Source of the DNA: Poriferisodalis sp965116715
GTDB lineage: Bacteria > Actinomycetota > Acidimicrobiia > Acidimicrobiales > Poriferisodalaceae
Direction: 5' to 3'
Length of the DNA: 64,000 nt
NCBI GenBank assembly: GCA_965116715.1
Contig: OZ220724.1
Span: 310,001-374,000 of the forward strand
This document shows positions 43,078-52,000 of this stretch, one piece after another. The notes beneath the pieces are model-generated. The model saw nothing but the letters and a program-made list of their open reading frames with translations. It was not told the origin of the DNA and made no database searches. Positions within the stretch are counted from its first letter, which is position 1; each line of letters starts with the position of its first letter. The translations under genes were made by a program, and so were the position numbers.

Positions 43078-44316
43078 ATGACCGACACGCTTGAAGCACC
43101 GGCGGCCGGCGAGGCCGTCGATCCCGCTGCCGCACGGGTTGACGCCGCTATCGACGAGCTGCTTGCTGCGCACGACCCCCAGCAGCTCAGCTACGCCGAG
43201 TTCCGCGGCGCCCAGTTCGACGCCGGCTTGGCGTGGGTGCACTTCGACGAGGGTCATGGCGGCCTGGGCGTGAGCCCGAAGCTGCAGCGCCGGGTGGAGG
43301 AGCGGCTGCGAGCAGCCGGTGCCCGGCCCCAGAAGCCGGTCACCTTCTTCATGCATCTCGCCGGGCCGACCATCCATACCCACGGCAGCGAAGCGGTCAA
43401 GCAGCGCTTTTTGCGGCCGATGTTCACTGGCGAGGAGCTGTGGTGCCAGCTGTTCAGCGAGCCGGGTGCAGGCAGCGACTTCGCCGGGCTGGCGACCAAG
43501 GCGGTTGCCGACGGCGACGAGTGGGTCGTCAACGGCCAGAAGGTGTGGAACACGCTGGCGCATCTCGGCGATTTCGGCATGCTGGTGACCCGCACCAATC
43601 CCGAAGTGCCCAAGCACCGGGGGCTCACCTATTTCGCGCTGGACATGAAGGCGCCGGGCGTGGAGGTGCGACCGCTGCGCCAGATCACCGGCGAAGCCGA
43701 GTTCAACGAGGTCTACATGACCGATGTGCGCGTGCCCGACGCGAGTCGCATCGGCGACGTGGGCGACGGCTGGCGGGTGTCGCTGACCACGCTCATGAAC
43801 GAGCGCAACGCCATCGGTGCGGGGGGTGCCGGGCCGCCGAAGCGTGGTTCGGGGCCGATCTCGGTGCTGGTGAAGCTGTGGGAGCAGCGTGATGAGGCCG
43901 AACGCGACGACGTCACCAAGGACCGCCTGACGCAGCTGTGGACCCGGGCCGAAGTGCTGCGGCTCACCAACATGCGTGCAGGTGCCAACCGGCGCAAAGG
44001 CAATCCCGGGCCCGAGATGTCCATCGCCAAGCTGGCGTTCGCCGAGCTCAACCAGGCGCTCATGACCTGCGCAGTCGACATGATGGGCGCCGACGGCCTT
44101 GTCGGGTACGACTACACGTTCCGCCGGCCCGGCGACCTGTCGGTGGACGGTTCCGACGGCGCGGTCCAGCACGGCTTCCTGCGGGTGCGCGCCAACTCCA
44201 TCGAGGGCGGCACGTCAGAGATCATGCGCAACATCCTGGGCGAGCAGGTCCTCGGCCTGCCGGGCGAGCCCCGCGTCGACAAGGACGTGCCCTGGGTGGA
44301 CGTGCCCCGCAACTGA
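43078..44316 (+). CDS. Acyl-CoA dehydrogenase family protein
   Basis: A 412-residue FAD acyl-CoA dehydrogenase. The N-terminal helical domain includes LAWVHFDEGHGGLG, the flavin/substrate strand motif is WCQLFSEPGAGSDFAGL, and VVNGQKVWNT and EGGTSEIMRNILGEQVLGLP are typical. A CAGACT box lies six bases from the ATG, and no ribosome site is seen. Likely works in fatty-acid, steroid side-chain or branched-acid oxidation with the neighbouring hydratase; the substrate is unknown. Confidence 0.9.
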   Translation: MTDTLEAPAAGEAVDPAAARVDAAIDELLAAHDPQQLSYAEFRGAQFDAGLAWVHFDEGHGGLGVSPKLQRRVEERLRAAGARPQKPVTFFMHLAGPTIHTHGSEAVKQRFLRPMFTGEELWCQLFSEPGAGSDFAGLATKAVADGDEWVVNGQKVWNTLAHLGDFGMLVTRTNPEVPKHRGLTYFALDMKAPGVEVRPLRQITGEAEFNEVYMTDVRVPDASRIGDVGDGWRVSLTTLMNERNAIGAGGAGPPKRGSGPISVLVKLWEQRDEAERDDVTKDRLTQLWTRAEVLRLTNMRAGANRRKGNPGPEMSIAKLAFAELNQALMTCAVDMMGADGLVGYDYTFRRPGDLSVDGSDGAVQHGFLRVRANSIEGGTSEIMRNILGEQVLGLPGEPRVDKDVPWVDVPRN

Positions 44317-44343
44317 GGCACGCCCACCCCAGGCATCACATCG

Positions 44344-45555
44344 TCAGCTCTTGGCCTCGGTCAGCATGTCCTGCACGATCAGGCCCAAGTCGCCCATCTG
44401 GGGGATCAGCTCCAGCCGTGCGTACACCTCCGGCGGCGGGTAGATGCCCGGATCCTCCAGAATCTCGTCGAGGATGTACGGCGTCGCGGCCTCGTTCGGG
44501 CTGCCGTAGTACGTGTAGTTGGTGAGCGCTGCGCCGTTCTCCGCGTCGAGCAGGAAGTTCATCATGGCGTGAGCCGAGCACACGTTGTCGGCGTTGTGCG
44601 GGATGGCCATGGTGTCCACCCAGCGCACGCCGCCCTCGACGGGGATCGTGTACACGTGGGTCTCGTACGCGTCGGTCTCGAAGAAGGCTTGAGCGAAGCC
44701 GCCGCTCCAGCCGTGCGCCACGTCGACCTCGCCGTTGACCAGGTCATCGCCGAATGTCACCGAGTCGTACTTCAGCAGCCGCTCGTTCGTCTCCTTCAGC
44801 AGGGCGCCTGCCTCGCGGATCGCATCCTCGTTGCCTGACTCGATGGTCTCGGTGATGCTGTAGCCCAGGTACTTGAGCGCCGCGGACACCGCCTCGGGTG
44901 CATCGTCGAGCATCGAGATGCTGCCCGGCACCAGTGCTGCGGTGTCCGGATCGAAGATGACCGCCCACGACGGTTCGCCGCCGAGCGCGTCGAGTACGTC
45001 GTAGGTCATGCCGATGCCGGTGGTGCCCCACTGGTAGGCCACGTGGTAGCGGTGTTCGGGATCGAAGGGCGGGTTGTCCCAAGCGTCGTCGATGTTGGCG
45101 AAGTTGGGAAGGGCGTCGTAGTCGAGCGGACGCAGCAGGTCCTCTGAGATCATCAGCGCCACCATGTAGTCCGACGGCACGACCAGGTCGTAGATGGCTG
45201 CGCCCGACTCCACTTGGGTGAGCATCTGCTCGTTGGACTCGTACACCGAGTAGTCGACGCTGATGCCGGTCTGCTCCTCGAAGGCCGCCAGCAGTTCCTC
45301 GTCGATGTAGTCGGCCCAGTTGTAGAAGGCCAGGTCGCCGTCGGTCTCGCCGGGTTCGCAGCCCTCGTCGTCGGCGGTCTCGACTGTCGCCGCGTCGTCA
45401 GCGGCGGCGGTGGTCGCGGCGGCTGTCGCCGTGTCGTCCGCGTCGGCATCGTCGTCACTGTCTCCGCAGGCGGCCAGGAGCAGCGCCGTGGCGGCGACGA
45501 GTGCCAGCCAGCGACTTCGGCGCAGTCGCCGAGCTGGCTTCGATGTGATGGTCAT
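44344..45555 (-). CDS. potD: Spermidine/putrescine ABC transporter substrate-binding lipoprotein
   Basis: A 403-residue periplasmic-type binding protein of the PotD/PotF family. Basic leader, hydrophobic helix and lipobox LAAC (Cys30) are followed by an Asp/Ala/Thr tether. The mature domain starts FYNWADYIDEELLAAFEEQTGI and has DLVVPSDYMV, YQWGTTGIGMTYDV and HGWSGGFAQAFF. GGGAGG lies upstream of the ATG. Last gene of the potABCD operon, preceded by two intercistronic hairpins. Confidence 0.9.
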   Translation of the reverse strand: MTITSKPARRLRRSRWLALVAATALLLAACGDSDDDADADDTATAAATTAAADDAATVETADDEGCEPGETDGDLAFYNWADYIDEELLAAFEEQTGISVDYSVYESNEQMLTQVESGAAIYDLVVPSDYMVALMISEDLLRPLDYDALPNFANIDDAWDNPPFDPEHRYHVAYQWGTTGIGMTYDVLDALGGEPSWAVIFDPDTAALVPGSISMLDDAPEAVSAALKYLGYSITETIESGNEDAIREAGALLKETNERLLKYDSVTFGDDLVNGEVDVAHGWSGGFAQAFFETDAYETHVYTIPVEGGVRWVDTMAIPHNADNVCSAHAMMNFLLDAENGAALTNYTYYGSPNEAATPYILDEILEDPGIYPPPEVYARLELIPQMGDLGLIVQDMLTEAKS

Positions 45556-45577
45556 GTTCCCTCCCTTGTGGGCGTCC

Positions 45578-45635
45578 CGGCGGAACGCCGCTCTGCTTGA
45601 GTGCGGTGAGTCGAGTTCGAACTCGGCGAGCTCAC
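45578..45635 (-). promoter_or_regulatory. Two intercistronic stem-loops between potC and potD
   Basis: CGGCG-GAA-CGCCG at 45578-45590, and a larger one at 45606-45635 with arms GTGAG/CTCAC around the palindrome GAGTTCGAACTC. The second reaches into the potC stop. Such structures commonly adjust the level of binding-protein mRNA relative to the permease genes; that role is inferred. Confidence 0.4.
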
Positions 45636-46468
45636 GGTGCGGTGCTCCTCGGTCGCTGCAGGGCCAGCGAAGCCACGACCAGCGTGATCGACGCTGCCAG
45701 CATGAGCGTGGAGATGGCGTTCAGCTCCGGTGTGACTCCCTGCCGGATCGAGCTGAACACATACACCGGCAGCGTGGTCGCCCCCGGTCCTGCCGTGAAC
45801 GCCGAGATGACCACGTCGTCCAGCGAGAGCGTCAGTGCCAGCAGGGCACCCGCGGCAATGCCCGGCGCGATCAGGGGCAGCGTCACCCTCCTGAACGTAC
45901 GCCACGGCGTGGCATACAGATCACGCGCCGCTTCTTCGAGAGTGCGGTCGAACTGATCCAGCCGTGCGCGCACCACCACCGCAACGAACGAGATGTTGAA
46001 TGCGATGTGGCTGAGCGCAACGGTGGTGACACCCAGGGTGAGCCGTGGTCCGAAGGTGTCGATGAGCTTGAACGCCTCGGCAAAGAACACCAGCAGCATG
46101 ACGGCCATCGTGATGTCGGGAATGACGATGGGCAGGTACACGGTGCCGTCCAGTGCCCGCCGGCCCTTGAAGCGGTAGCGGTCGAGCGCCAATGCCACAG
46201 CAGTGCCGAGCACCGTCGAGACAATCGTCGAGCTGATCGCGACGATGAGCGAGACCCGCAGCGCGCTGACGATCTGCGTGTTGCCCAGTGCCTCGGCGTA
46301 CCAGCGCGGTGAGAGGCCTTGCCAGACATTGACCCGTTCGGAGTCGTTGAACGAGAAGATCACCAGCACGACGATCGGCACATAGAGGAAGGCGAACACG
46401 AACCAGGCGTTCGCCTTCAGCAGGCGTCTGGCCGAGGCCGAGGTGCCGGCAGTGCCGAGGTCGCTCAT
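45632..46468 (-). CDS. potC: Spermidine/putrescine ABC transporter permease
   Basis: A 278-residue inner-membrane permease with six helices. The first is AWFVFAFLYVPIVVLVIFSF, followed by SWY-like SPRWYAEALGN and the EAA loop TLEEAARDLYATPWRTFRRVTLP. The ATG at 46468 lies 13 bases after the potB stop. Forms the membrane channel with PotB. Confidence 0.9.
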   Translation of the reverse strand: MSDLGTAGTSASARRLLKANAWFVFAFLYVPIVVLVIFSFNDSERVNVWQGLSPRWYAEALGNTQIVSALRVSLIVAISSTIVSTVLGTAVALALDRYRFKGRRALDGTVYLPIVIPDITMAVMLLVFFAEAFKLIDTFGPRLTLGVTTVALSHIAFNISFVAVVVRARLDQFDRTLEEAARDLYATPWRTFRRVTLPLIAPGIAAGALLALTLSLDDVVISAFTAGPGATTLPVYVFSSIRQGVTPELNAISTLMLAASITLVVASLALQRPRSTAP

Positions 46469-46481
46469 GGCGCTGTTCCGC

Positions 46482-47468
46482 TCATGGCACGTTGGCTCGG
46501 TTGCGCTCGGCATTCGCCGAGTTGCGCTGGTTGATCGCCACGGCAACGAGCATTGCCACGATCACCAGCACGCTGAGTGCGGCGCCCAGCGGCCAGTTGC
46601 GCGCCGCCTGGAACTGGCGGGCGACGTACGAGCCGATGAGCAGGGTCTTGGCACCGCCCAAAATCTCCGGCACCACGTACGAGCCGAAGCTGGGCACGAA
46701 CACCAGCACGCAGCCCGCCACGATGCCTGAGCGGGTGAGTGGCACCGTCACCTTCCAGAAGGCCTTCGCGCCGCTGGCGTAGAGGTCGCGGGCGGCCTCC
46801 ACCAGCCGCCAGTCCATCCGCTCGAGCGCCACGTACAGCGGCAGCACCATGAACGTCAGGAAGCCGTACACCATGCCCAGCACCACGGCGGTGGGGGTGA
46901 ACAGGATGCGGAAGGTGCCGAATCCCATGGCTTCGCTGAGCGCGGAGGCCGGGCCGTTCGAGCCGAGCAGGAAGCGGATGGCGAAGATGCGCACGAGCCC
47001 GTTGGTCCAGAACGGGATCATCACCAGCACGAGCAGCCGGGCGCGCACGCGGGGCGGACGGGTGGCCAGGTAGTAGGCGAAGGGATACGCCACGATCAGG
47101 CACAGCACGGTGGTGAGGAACGCCAGCCATGCCGAGCGGGCGATGATGCCCAGGATGACGTCGTCGGCGATGCGCTCGTAGGAATCGAGGTTCCACCCGC
47201 TCAGCGAGGTGCGGCCCGTGGAGGTTCGGGTCGCGAACGAGTACACGGTGATGAGGCCCAGGGGGACCATGAAGAAGATGAGCAGGTACAGCGACCCCGG
47301 TGCGGCGATGAGCGTGCCGGTGCGCCGGGCCTTGCGCTGTGCGCTGAGTTCGCTCGGCGTCGCCGACGCTGGCGAGTCGAGCCGAGCGGGCGTTGTTGCT
47401 GTCGGCGAGTCGAGCCGAGCAGCAGTCCGCTGCGCCGTCTCAGGCTTGGCGCGACGCAGCGATGGCAT
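46482..47468 (-). CDS. potB: Spermidine/putrescine ABC transporter permease
   Basis: A 328-residue permease. A 50-residue hydrophilic N-terminal extension contains a short repeat (ARLDSPTATTP, ARLDSPASATP). The six-helix core begins with LIAAPGSLYLLIFFMVPLGLI and carries the EAA loop LVEAARDLYASGAKAFWKVTVP and the conserved FVPSFGSYVVPEILGG. Its ATG overlaps the potA stop by one base. Confidence 0.9.
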   Translation of the reverse strand: MPSLRRAKPETAQRTAARLDSPTATTPARLDSPASATPSELSAQRKARRTGTLIAAPGSLYLLIFFMVPLGLITVYSFATRTSTGRTSLSGWNLDSYERIADDVILGIIARSAWLAFLTTVLCLIVAYPFAYYLATRPPRVRARLLVLVMIPFWTNGLVRIFAIRFLLGSNGPASALSEAMGFGTFRILFTPTAVVLGMVYGFLTFMVLPLYVALERMDWRLVEAARDLYASGAKAFWKVTVPLTRSGIVAGCVLVFVPSFGSYVVPEILGGAKTLLIGSYVARQFQAARNWPLGAALSVLVIVAMLVAVAINQRNSANAERNRANVP

Positions 47469-48658
47469 CAGTCCGCGACCACGGTCGTCGACGCTGGCGC
47501 CCAGCTCGCTGTGACCGGTTCGCCGGCGGCGAGCGCTGCCTCGCCCGTCTCGGAGCGGGCGGTGATCGTGATCGGTCCGCTGCCGTCGCCCTCCCCGTGG
47601 TCCGCTCCGGATCCGCCCGCTTGAGATCCGATCGACACCGTGTACACGAAGGCATGCCCCAGATAGGTCGCGTCGGTGATGACGCCGTCGAGGCTCGGCG
47701 CGCCGTCGGGCGCGCCGCCTCGACGGTGCAGCCGCACCTGCTCGGGGCGCACGCTCAACGCCACGGAGGAGTCCGCTGCCAGGTCATGCACGGCAGTCAC
47801 CACAGCACCGGCATGCAGGCGCACTGCTGACGAGCTCTCGACGACGCCTTCAAGCAGGTTCGTCCGCCCGATGAAGTCGGCCACGAAGCGGTTGGCGGGA
47901 TGCTCGTACACCTGTGCTGGTGTCCCGACCTGCAGGAGGCGTCCCTCGGACATGACGCCCACCCGGTCGCTCATGGCCAAGGCTTCCTCTTGGTCGTGCG
48001 TCACGAAGATGAACGTGATGCCGACCTCACGCTGGAGCGCCTTGAGCTCGGTCTGCATCTGCTGGCGCAGCTTCAGGTCGAGCGCACCCAGCGGCTCGTC
48101 CAGCAGCAGCACTTTGGGGTGGTTCACGAGAGCACGGGCCAGAGCGACACGCTGCTGCTGACCGCCCGAGAGCTGCGAGGGCCTGCGCTGCTCCATGCCT
48201 TCCAGGCGCACCAACGCCGTTGCCTCGGCGACTTGCCGATCGGCGTCGGTGCCTCGGATGCCGCGCATCTGCAGGCCGAAGGCGATGTTCTGGGCGACTG
48301 TCATGTGAGGGAACAGCGCGTACGCCTGGAAGACCGTGTTGACCGGCCGGCGGTCCGGCGGCCAGGTAGCGACTTCCTCGCCGAAGATCGCCAGGCGCCC
48401 CTCGCTCGGGATGTCCAAGCCCGCGATCATCCGCAGCGTCGTGGTCTTGCCGCAGCCCGACGGCCCCAGCAAGGCGAAGAACTCGCCGTCGCCGATCTGC
48501 AGGTCGATGTTGTCGACGGCCACCACGTCGCCGAATCGTTTGGAAATGCCGTGCATCTCCACCGCCGGCACGCGTGAGCGGCCCTCAGCGGCTGGACCGT
48601 GCGCAGTTCCGTCATCGCGTTCGGCTGCCGGCCCGGTCACCGCGCCGCCGCCGTTCAT
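47468..48658 (-). CDS. potA: Spermidine/putrescine ABC transporter ATPase
   Basis: A 396-residue ATPase: Walker A GPSGCGKT, Q-loop TVFQAYALFPHMTV, signature LSGGQ, Walker B VLLLDEPLGALD, the H-loop VTHD and the C-terminal TOBE domain with SVRPEQVRLH. A 30-residue disordered N-terminus precedes VEMHGISKRFGDVVAV. The ATG overlaps the agmatinase stop (ATGA). Energises polyamine uptake by PotBCD. Confidence 0.92.
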   Translation of the reverse strand: MNGGGAVTGPAAERDDGTAHGPAAEGRSRVPAVEMHGISKRFGDVVAVDNIDLQIGDGEFFALLGPSGCGKTTTLRMIAGLDIPSEGRLAIFGEEVATWPPDRRPVNTVFQAYALFPHMTVAQNIAFGLQMRGIRGTDADRQVAEATALVRLEGMEQRRPSQLSGGQQQRVALARALVNHPKVLLLDEPLGALDLKLRQQMQTELKALQREVGITFIFVTHDQEEALAMSDRVGVMSEGRLLQVGTPAQVYEHPANRFVADFIGRTNLLEGVVESSSAVRLHAGAVVTAVHDLAADSSVALSVRPEQVRLHRRGGAPDGAPSLDGVITDATYLGHAFVYTVSIGSQAGGSGADHGEGDGSGPITITARSETGEAALAAGEPVTASWAPASTTVVAD

Positions 48659-49680
48659 GTGAGCCCGAGGGGGCTGGCCGGCGCGCCAGCCCGCACAGCC
48701 TGCGTGCAGATGAAGTCGTGGGCGAGGGTGGCGGCCGCCAACGCAGTGATCTCTGAGACGTCGTATGCCGGGGCGACCTCCACCACGTCCATGCCGACGA
48801 TGTCGAACGGTGTCAGCCCTCGGACGATCTCCAGTGCCTGTGCGGTGGTCAGCCCGCCGGCCACTGGGGTGCCCGTGCCAGGTGCGAATGCAGGGTCGAG
48901 GCAGTCGATGTCGAAGGTGAGGTACGCCTTGCGGTCGGCGACCTGTTCACGCACAACCTCGAGTGCCGCTGCAGGACCGTTGCGATGCACCCAGGGCGCG
49001 CCCAGCACGGTGAACCCATAGTCGTCGTCGTTGTGGGTGCGGATGCCGATCTGGACTGACGCCGACGGATCGATGATGCCCTCCTGCAGGGCTCGCAGGA
49101 ACATCGAACCGTGGTCCAGCCGTCCCTCATCGTCAGGCCAAGTGTCGGGGTGTGCGTCGAAGTGGATGAGCGCCAGCGGACCGTGCTTGGCCGCGTGAGC
49201 ACGCAGGATCGGGTAGGTGACGAAATGGTCGCCGCCGAAGGTCACCATCTGGGCGTCGTGGGCGAGGATCTCTGCGCAGTGGGCTTCGATGCGCTCCACG
49301 GCTTCGGTGGGATGGCCGTAGTCGATGAAGCAGTCGCCGTAGTCGACGACGGCGAGGTAGGCAAACGGGTCGAAGCCGAAGGGGTAGGCGTCGAGCTCGG
49401 CGAGACCCGTCGACGCCGCCCGGATGGCGCGGGGGCCGAGGCGTGCGCCGGGACGGTTCGACGTCGCCATGTCGAACGGAATGCCTGACACGACGATGTC
49501 GGCATCGGCGATGTCGCGGGTGTAGCGGCGCCGCAGGAATGACAGCGCACCGCCGTAGGTCATCTCGGGCTTGCGGCCGTGCAGGTCGTCGGAGCGGAAT
49601 GCCTGGTCGCCGAGCGTCTCGGCGCCAGAGCCGGCAATCAGGCCACCTCCGCCCGCCGCGGGCTCGGCGCTGTCGCTCAC
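48655..49680 (-). CDS. speB: Agmatinase/ureohydrolase family protein
   Basis: A 341-residue binuclear Mn enzyme of the arginase/agmatinase family. The metal ligands are in GGDHFVTYP, HFDAHPDTW and TFDIDCLDPAFAPG. Adjacent polyamine transport genes favour agmatinase (agmatine to putrescine plus urea) or guanidinobutyrase over arginase. The GTG at 49680 overlaps the preceding stop (GTGA), and its own stop overlaps potA. The first 45 residues are a variable tail. Confidence 0.85.
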   Translation of the reverse strand: MSDSAEPAAGGGGLIAGSGAETLGDQAFRSDDLHGRKPEMTYGGALSFLRRRYTRDIADADIVVSGIPFDMATSNRPGARLGPRAIRAASTGLAELDAYPFGFDPFAYLAVVDYGDCFIDYGHPTEAVERIEAHCAEILAHDAQMVTFGGDHFVTYPILRAHAAKHGPLALIHFDAHPDTWPDDEGRLDHGSMFLRALQEGIIDPSASVQIGIRTHNDDDYGFTVLGAPWVHRNGPAAALEVVREQVADRKAYLTFDIDCLDPAFAPGTGTPVAGGLTTAQALEIVRGLTPFDIVGMDVVEVAPAYDVSEITALAAATLAHDFICTQAVRAGAPASPLGLT

Positions 49681-50357
49681 GCGCCGGCTTTCGAGGGGTC
49701 GCGCAGCTCGGGGTTGCGCCACACGATCAGCGCCGCCCAGCTGTCGGTTGCCGGATCGGTGATGTAGTTCGGCAGGCCGCACACGGCCTCGAAGCCGTTC
49801 TCGATCTGGAAGCTCAGCGTCCGGTCGTAGAGCCGGCCCTCGCGTACCTCGGCGATGTACTCATCCGCGGTCATGTCGGCTTTGTGGTCGGCATAGCCGG
49901 GGATGACGCCGCCCGCCACGATCCCGTCCAGTCCGAGGTCGACACAGACCTGCTTGCGCAGCACGTACAGCTCGGCACCGATGCCCCGGCGACGGTGGGA
50001 GAGCCGGGTCGCAATGCTGGTGCCGTAGTACCAGCGGCCGTTGGGGACATGCCCGCTGCCGCTGTGGTCGTCGGGGACGAGGTCGGCGATGGTGTGGATC
50101 GGGTTCGCCATGTCGAAGTCGCAGCGGATGCCGACGCCCATGGCCACGAGCTCGTCGCCGTCGAACCCTGCGAAGCAGCCCTCGGAGAAGTCCTGCGCCA
50201 GTTGGGCGAATCCCTGGGCGTCATAGAGATCGTCGCGGTCGGCCGTGGGGTGAGAAGCCAGCTCCAGGGCTTCCAGCTCGGGGGCCCACTCTGGCAGGAT
50301 GCGGGCGTATCGCAGGCCCGAGCGCTCGCCGATGGACACGGCGTCGATCTCACGCAT
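49677..50357 (-). CDS. GNAT-like N-acetyltransferase in the polyamine operon
   Basis: A 226-residue protein with a GNAT-type core: VAMGVGIRCDFD (strand), then SIATRLSHRRRGIGAELYVLRKQ, where RRRGIG matches the acetyl-CoA-binding R/Q-x-x-G-x-G/A loop. The C-terminal part has GVIPGYADHKADMTADEYI and PNYITDPATDSWAAL. The ATG at 50357 has GGGGG upstream. First gene of the agmatinase-pot operon; a polyamine-acetylating role is inferred only from this context. Confidence 0.75.
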   Translation of the reverse strand: MREIDAVSIGERSGLRYARILPEWAPELEALELASHPTADRDDLYDAQGFAQLAQDFSEGCFAGFDGDELVAMGVGIRCDFDMANPIHTIADLVPDDHSGSGHVPNGRWYYGTSIATRLSHRRRGIGAELYVLRKQVCVDLGLDGIVAGGVIPGYADHKADMTADEYIAEVREGRLYDRTLSFQIENGFEAVCGLPNYITDPATDSWAALIVWRNPELRDPSKAGA

Positions 50358-50454
50358 CGCTGCACCCCCGCGGCGTCCGCCGTACTCAGCCGCCGGCTGA
50401 GAGATTATCCCTGCGCCAAGAAGCCGCTGGCAGCGGCAGTAGTTTCGGCAGGAG

Positions 50455-51936
50455 ATGGCCGCTGCACTGGACTCGGACCCCTGGTCGCTGGAGACCGCGT
50501 CGACGGTGCCCCTGTGGATCGACCGGCTGGAGCCGCCCATCGCGCACCGGCCGGGCGTCGACGGCGATCTGGATGTCGACGTCGCCATCGTCGGCGGTGG
50601 TTTCAGCGGACTGTGGACTGCGTACTACCTGAAACGCTTGGAGCCTTCGCTGCGTGTGGCTGTGTTGGAGCGCCACTACTGCGGTTTCGGGGCATCGGGA
50701 CGCAACGGCGGCTGGGCAGTCGGGGAGTTGGCCGGCTCGTTCGAGGACTACGCACGTCGGTCCAGTCCCACCGAGTCGCTTCGGTTGGCGCGGGCCGTCT
50801 TTGACGCGGTGGACGAGATCGGGCGGGTTGCCGAGGCCGAAGGGATCGACTGCGACTACGCCAAGGGCGGCACGATCCGGGTGGCGCGCACCGCGCCGCA
50901 GGCCGAACGGCAGGCTGCCGAGATCGCCGACGCCCGCGAGATCGGGCTGACCGAAGACGAGCTGCGCCTGCTCGACGCGGAGGAGGCCAGCGAGCAGCTC
51001 AATGCCACCAATGTGCGCAGCGGGTTGCTGCTGGGGCCATCCGCAGTGGTTGATCCAGCGAAGCTGGCGACCGGGTTGGCTTGTGCTATTGAGGCGGCAG
51101 GGGCGGAGGTCTACGAGCGGACACGCGCCATCGCCATCGAAGGTGGCGCAGTGCAGGTGACCGGCGGTGTCGGCGCCGTGCAGACGGCCGGCTTAGTTGG
51201 TGCTGTGGCGCGAACGACCGGCGGGGCCGGCGCCGAGGTGCGAGCCCCTGTCATCGTGCGGGCCACCGAGGCCTATACCCGGGACCTGAGCGGGTTGCGG
51301 CGCGACATCCTGCCGGTGTACTCGCGCATGATCGCCACCGAGCCGCTGGCTGATGGGCTGTTCGACGACATCGGCCTGGTCAACCGGCCGAGCTTTGCCG
51401 ACGACCGGCGGATGGTCACCTACGGGCAGCGCACCGCCGACAACAGGATCGCTTTCGGTGCGACCGGCGTGCCGTACAGCTTCGCTTCGCGCATCGTTCC
51501 GTCCGCCGAGGTGCACATGGGGATGCACCGGCGCATCTGGCGTGTGCTGGTCGACATGCTCCCGCAGGTTGCCGATGCGCGCATCACGCACCGCTGGGGC
51601 GGGGTGCTGGGCATCCCGCGCAACTGGCTGCCGGGAGTGCGTTTCGACCCGCGCACGGGCGAGGGCGTGTTGGGCGGCTACGTGGGGGAGGGCGTCGCCG
51701 CGTCCAATCTCGCCGGGCGCACCATGGCCGAGCTGGTCTGCGGCCTGGACACCGAGCGCACGAGCCTGCCGTGGGTGGGCGTCACGTCGCGGCGCTGGGA
51801 GCCCGAGCCACTGCGCTGGCTGGGTGTGCGCGCCAGCCGCGCCCTGCTCGGCGTGGCCGACCAGAACGAGCTGCGCTCGGACCGCCCGGATCGCCTGGCG
51901 TCCGGAATAGCGAGGCTGCTGCGCGGCGGCCACTAG
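50455..51936 (+). CDS. FAD-dependent amine oxidoreductase (PuuB/DAO type)
   Basis: A 493-residue flavoprotein of the D-amino-acid-oxidase superfamily, close to gamma-glutamylputrescine oxidases. The FAD motif is VAIVGGGFSGLWTAYYLK, with CGFGASGRNGGWAVGEL (the covalent or PuuB-type loop). Late motifs are YGQRTADNRIAFGA, HRWGGVLGIPRNWLP and GEGVLGGYVGEGVAASNLAGR. A 35-residue Gly/Ala/Val-rich low-complexity stretch (about 222-262) is odd. Divergent from the GNAT-agmatinase-pot operon over 97 bp. Probable job: oxidation of imported polyamine. Confidence 0.82.
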   Translation: MAAALDSDPWSLETASTVPLWIDRLEPPIAHRPGVDGDLDVDVAIVGGGFSGLWTAYYLKRLEPSLRVAVLERHYCGFGASGRNGGWAVGELAGSFEDYARRSSPTESLRLARAVFDAVDEIGRVAEAEGIDCDYAKGGTIRVARTAPQAERQAAEIADAREIGLTEDELRLLDAEEASEQLNATNVRSGLLLGPSAVVDPAKLATGLACAIEAAGAEVYERTRAIAIEGGAVQVTGGVGAVQTAGLVGAVARTTGGAGAEVRAPVIVRATEAYTRDLSGLRRDILPVYSRMIATEPLADGLFDDIGLVNRPSFADDRRMVTYGQRTADNRIAFGATGVPYSFASRIVPSAEVHMGMHRRIWRVLVDMLPQVADARITHRWGGVLGIPRNWLPGVRFDPRTGEGVLGGYVGEGVAASNLAGRTMAELVCGLDTERTSLPWVGVTSRRWEPEPLRWLGVRASRALLGVADQNELRSDRPDRLASGIARLLRGGH

Positions 51937-52000
51937 CGCCGCTGCGGCTTCCGGCCCTTGCTCTTGGCGCCGAAGCAGCAGCAGGGAGCGGGCTGGGCAG

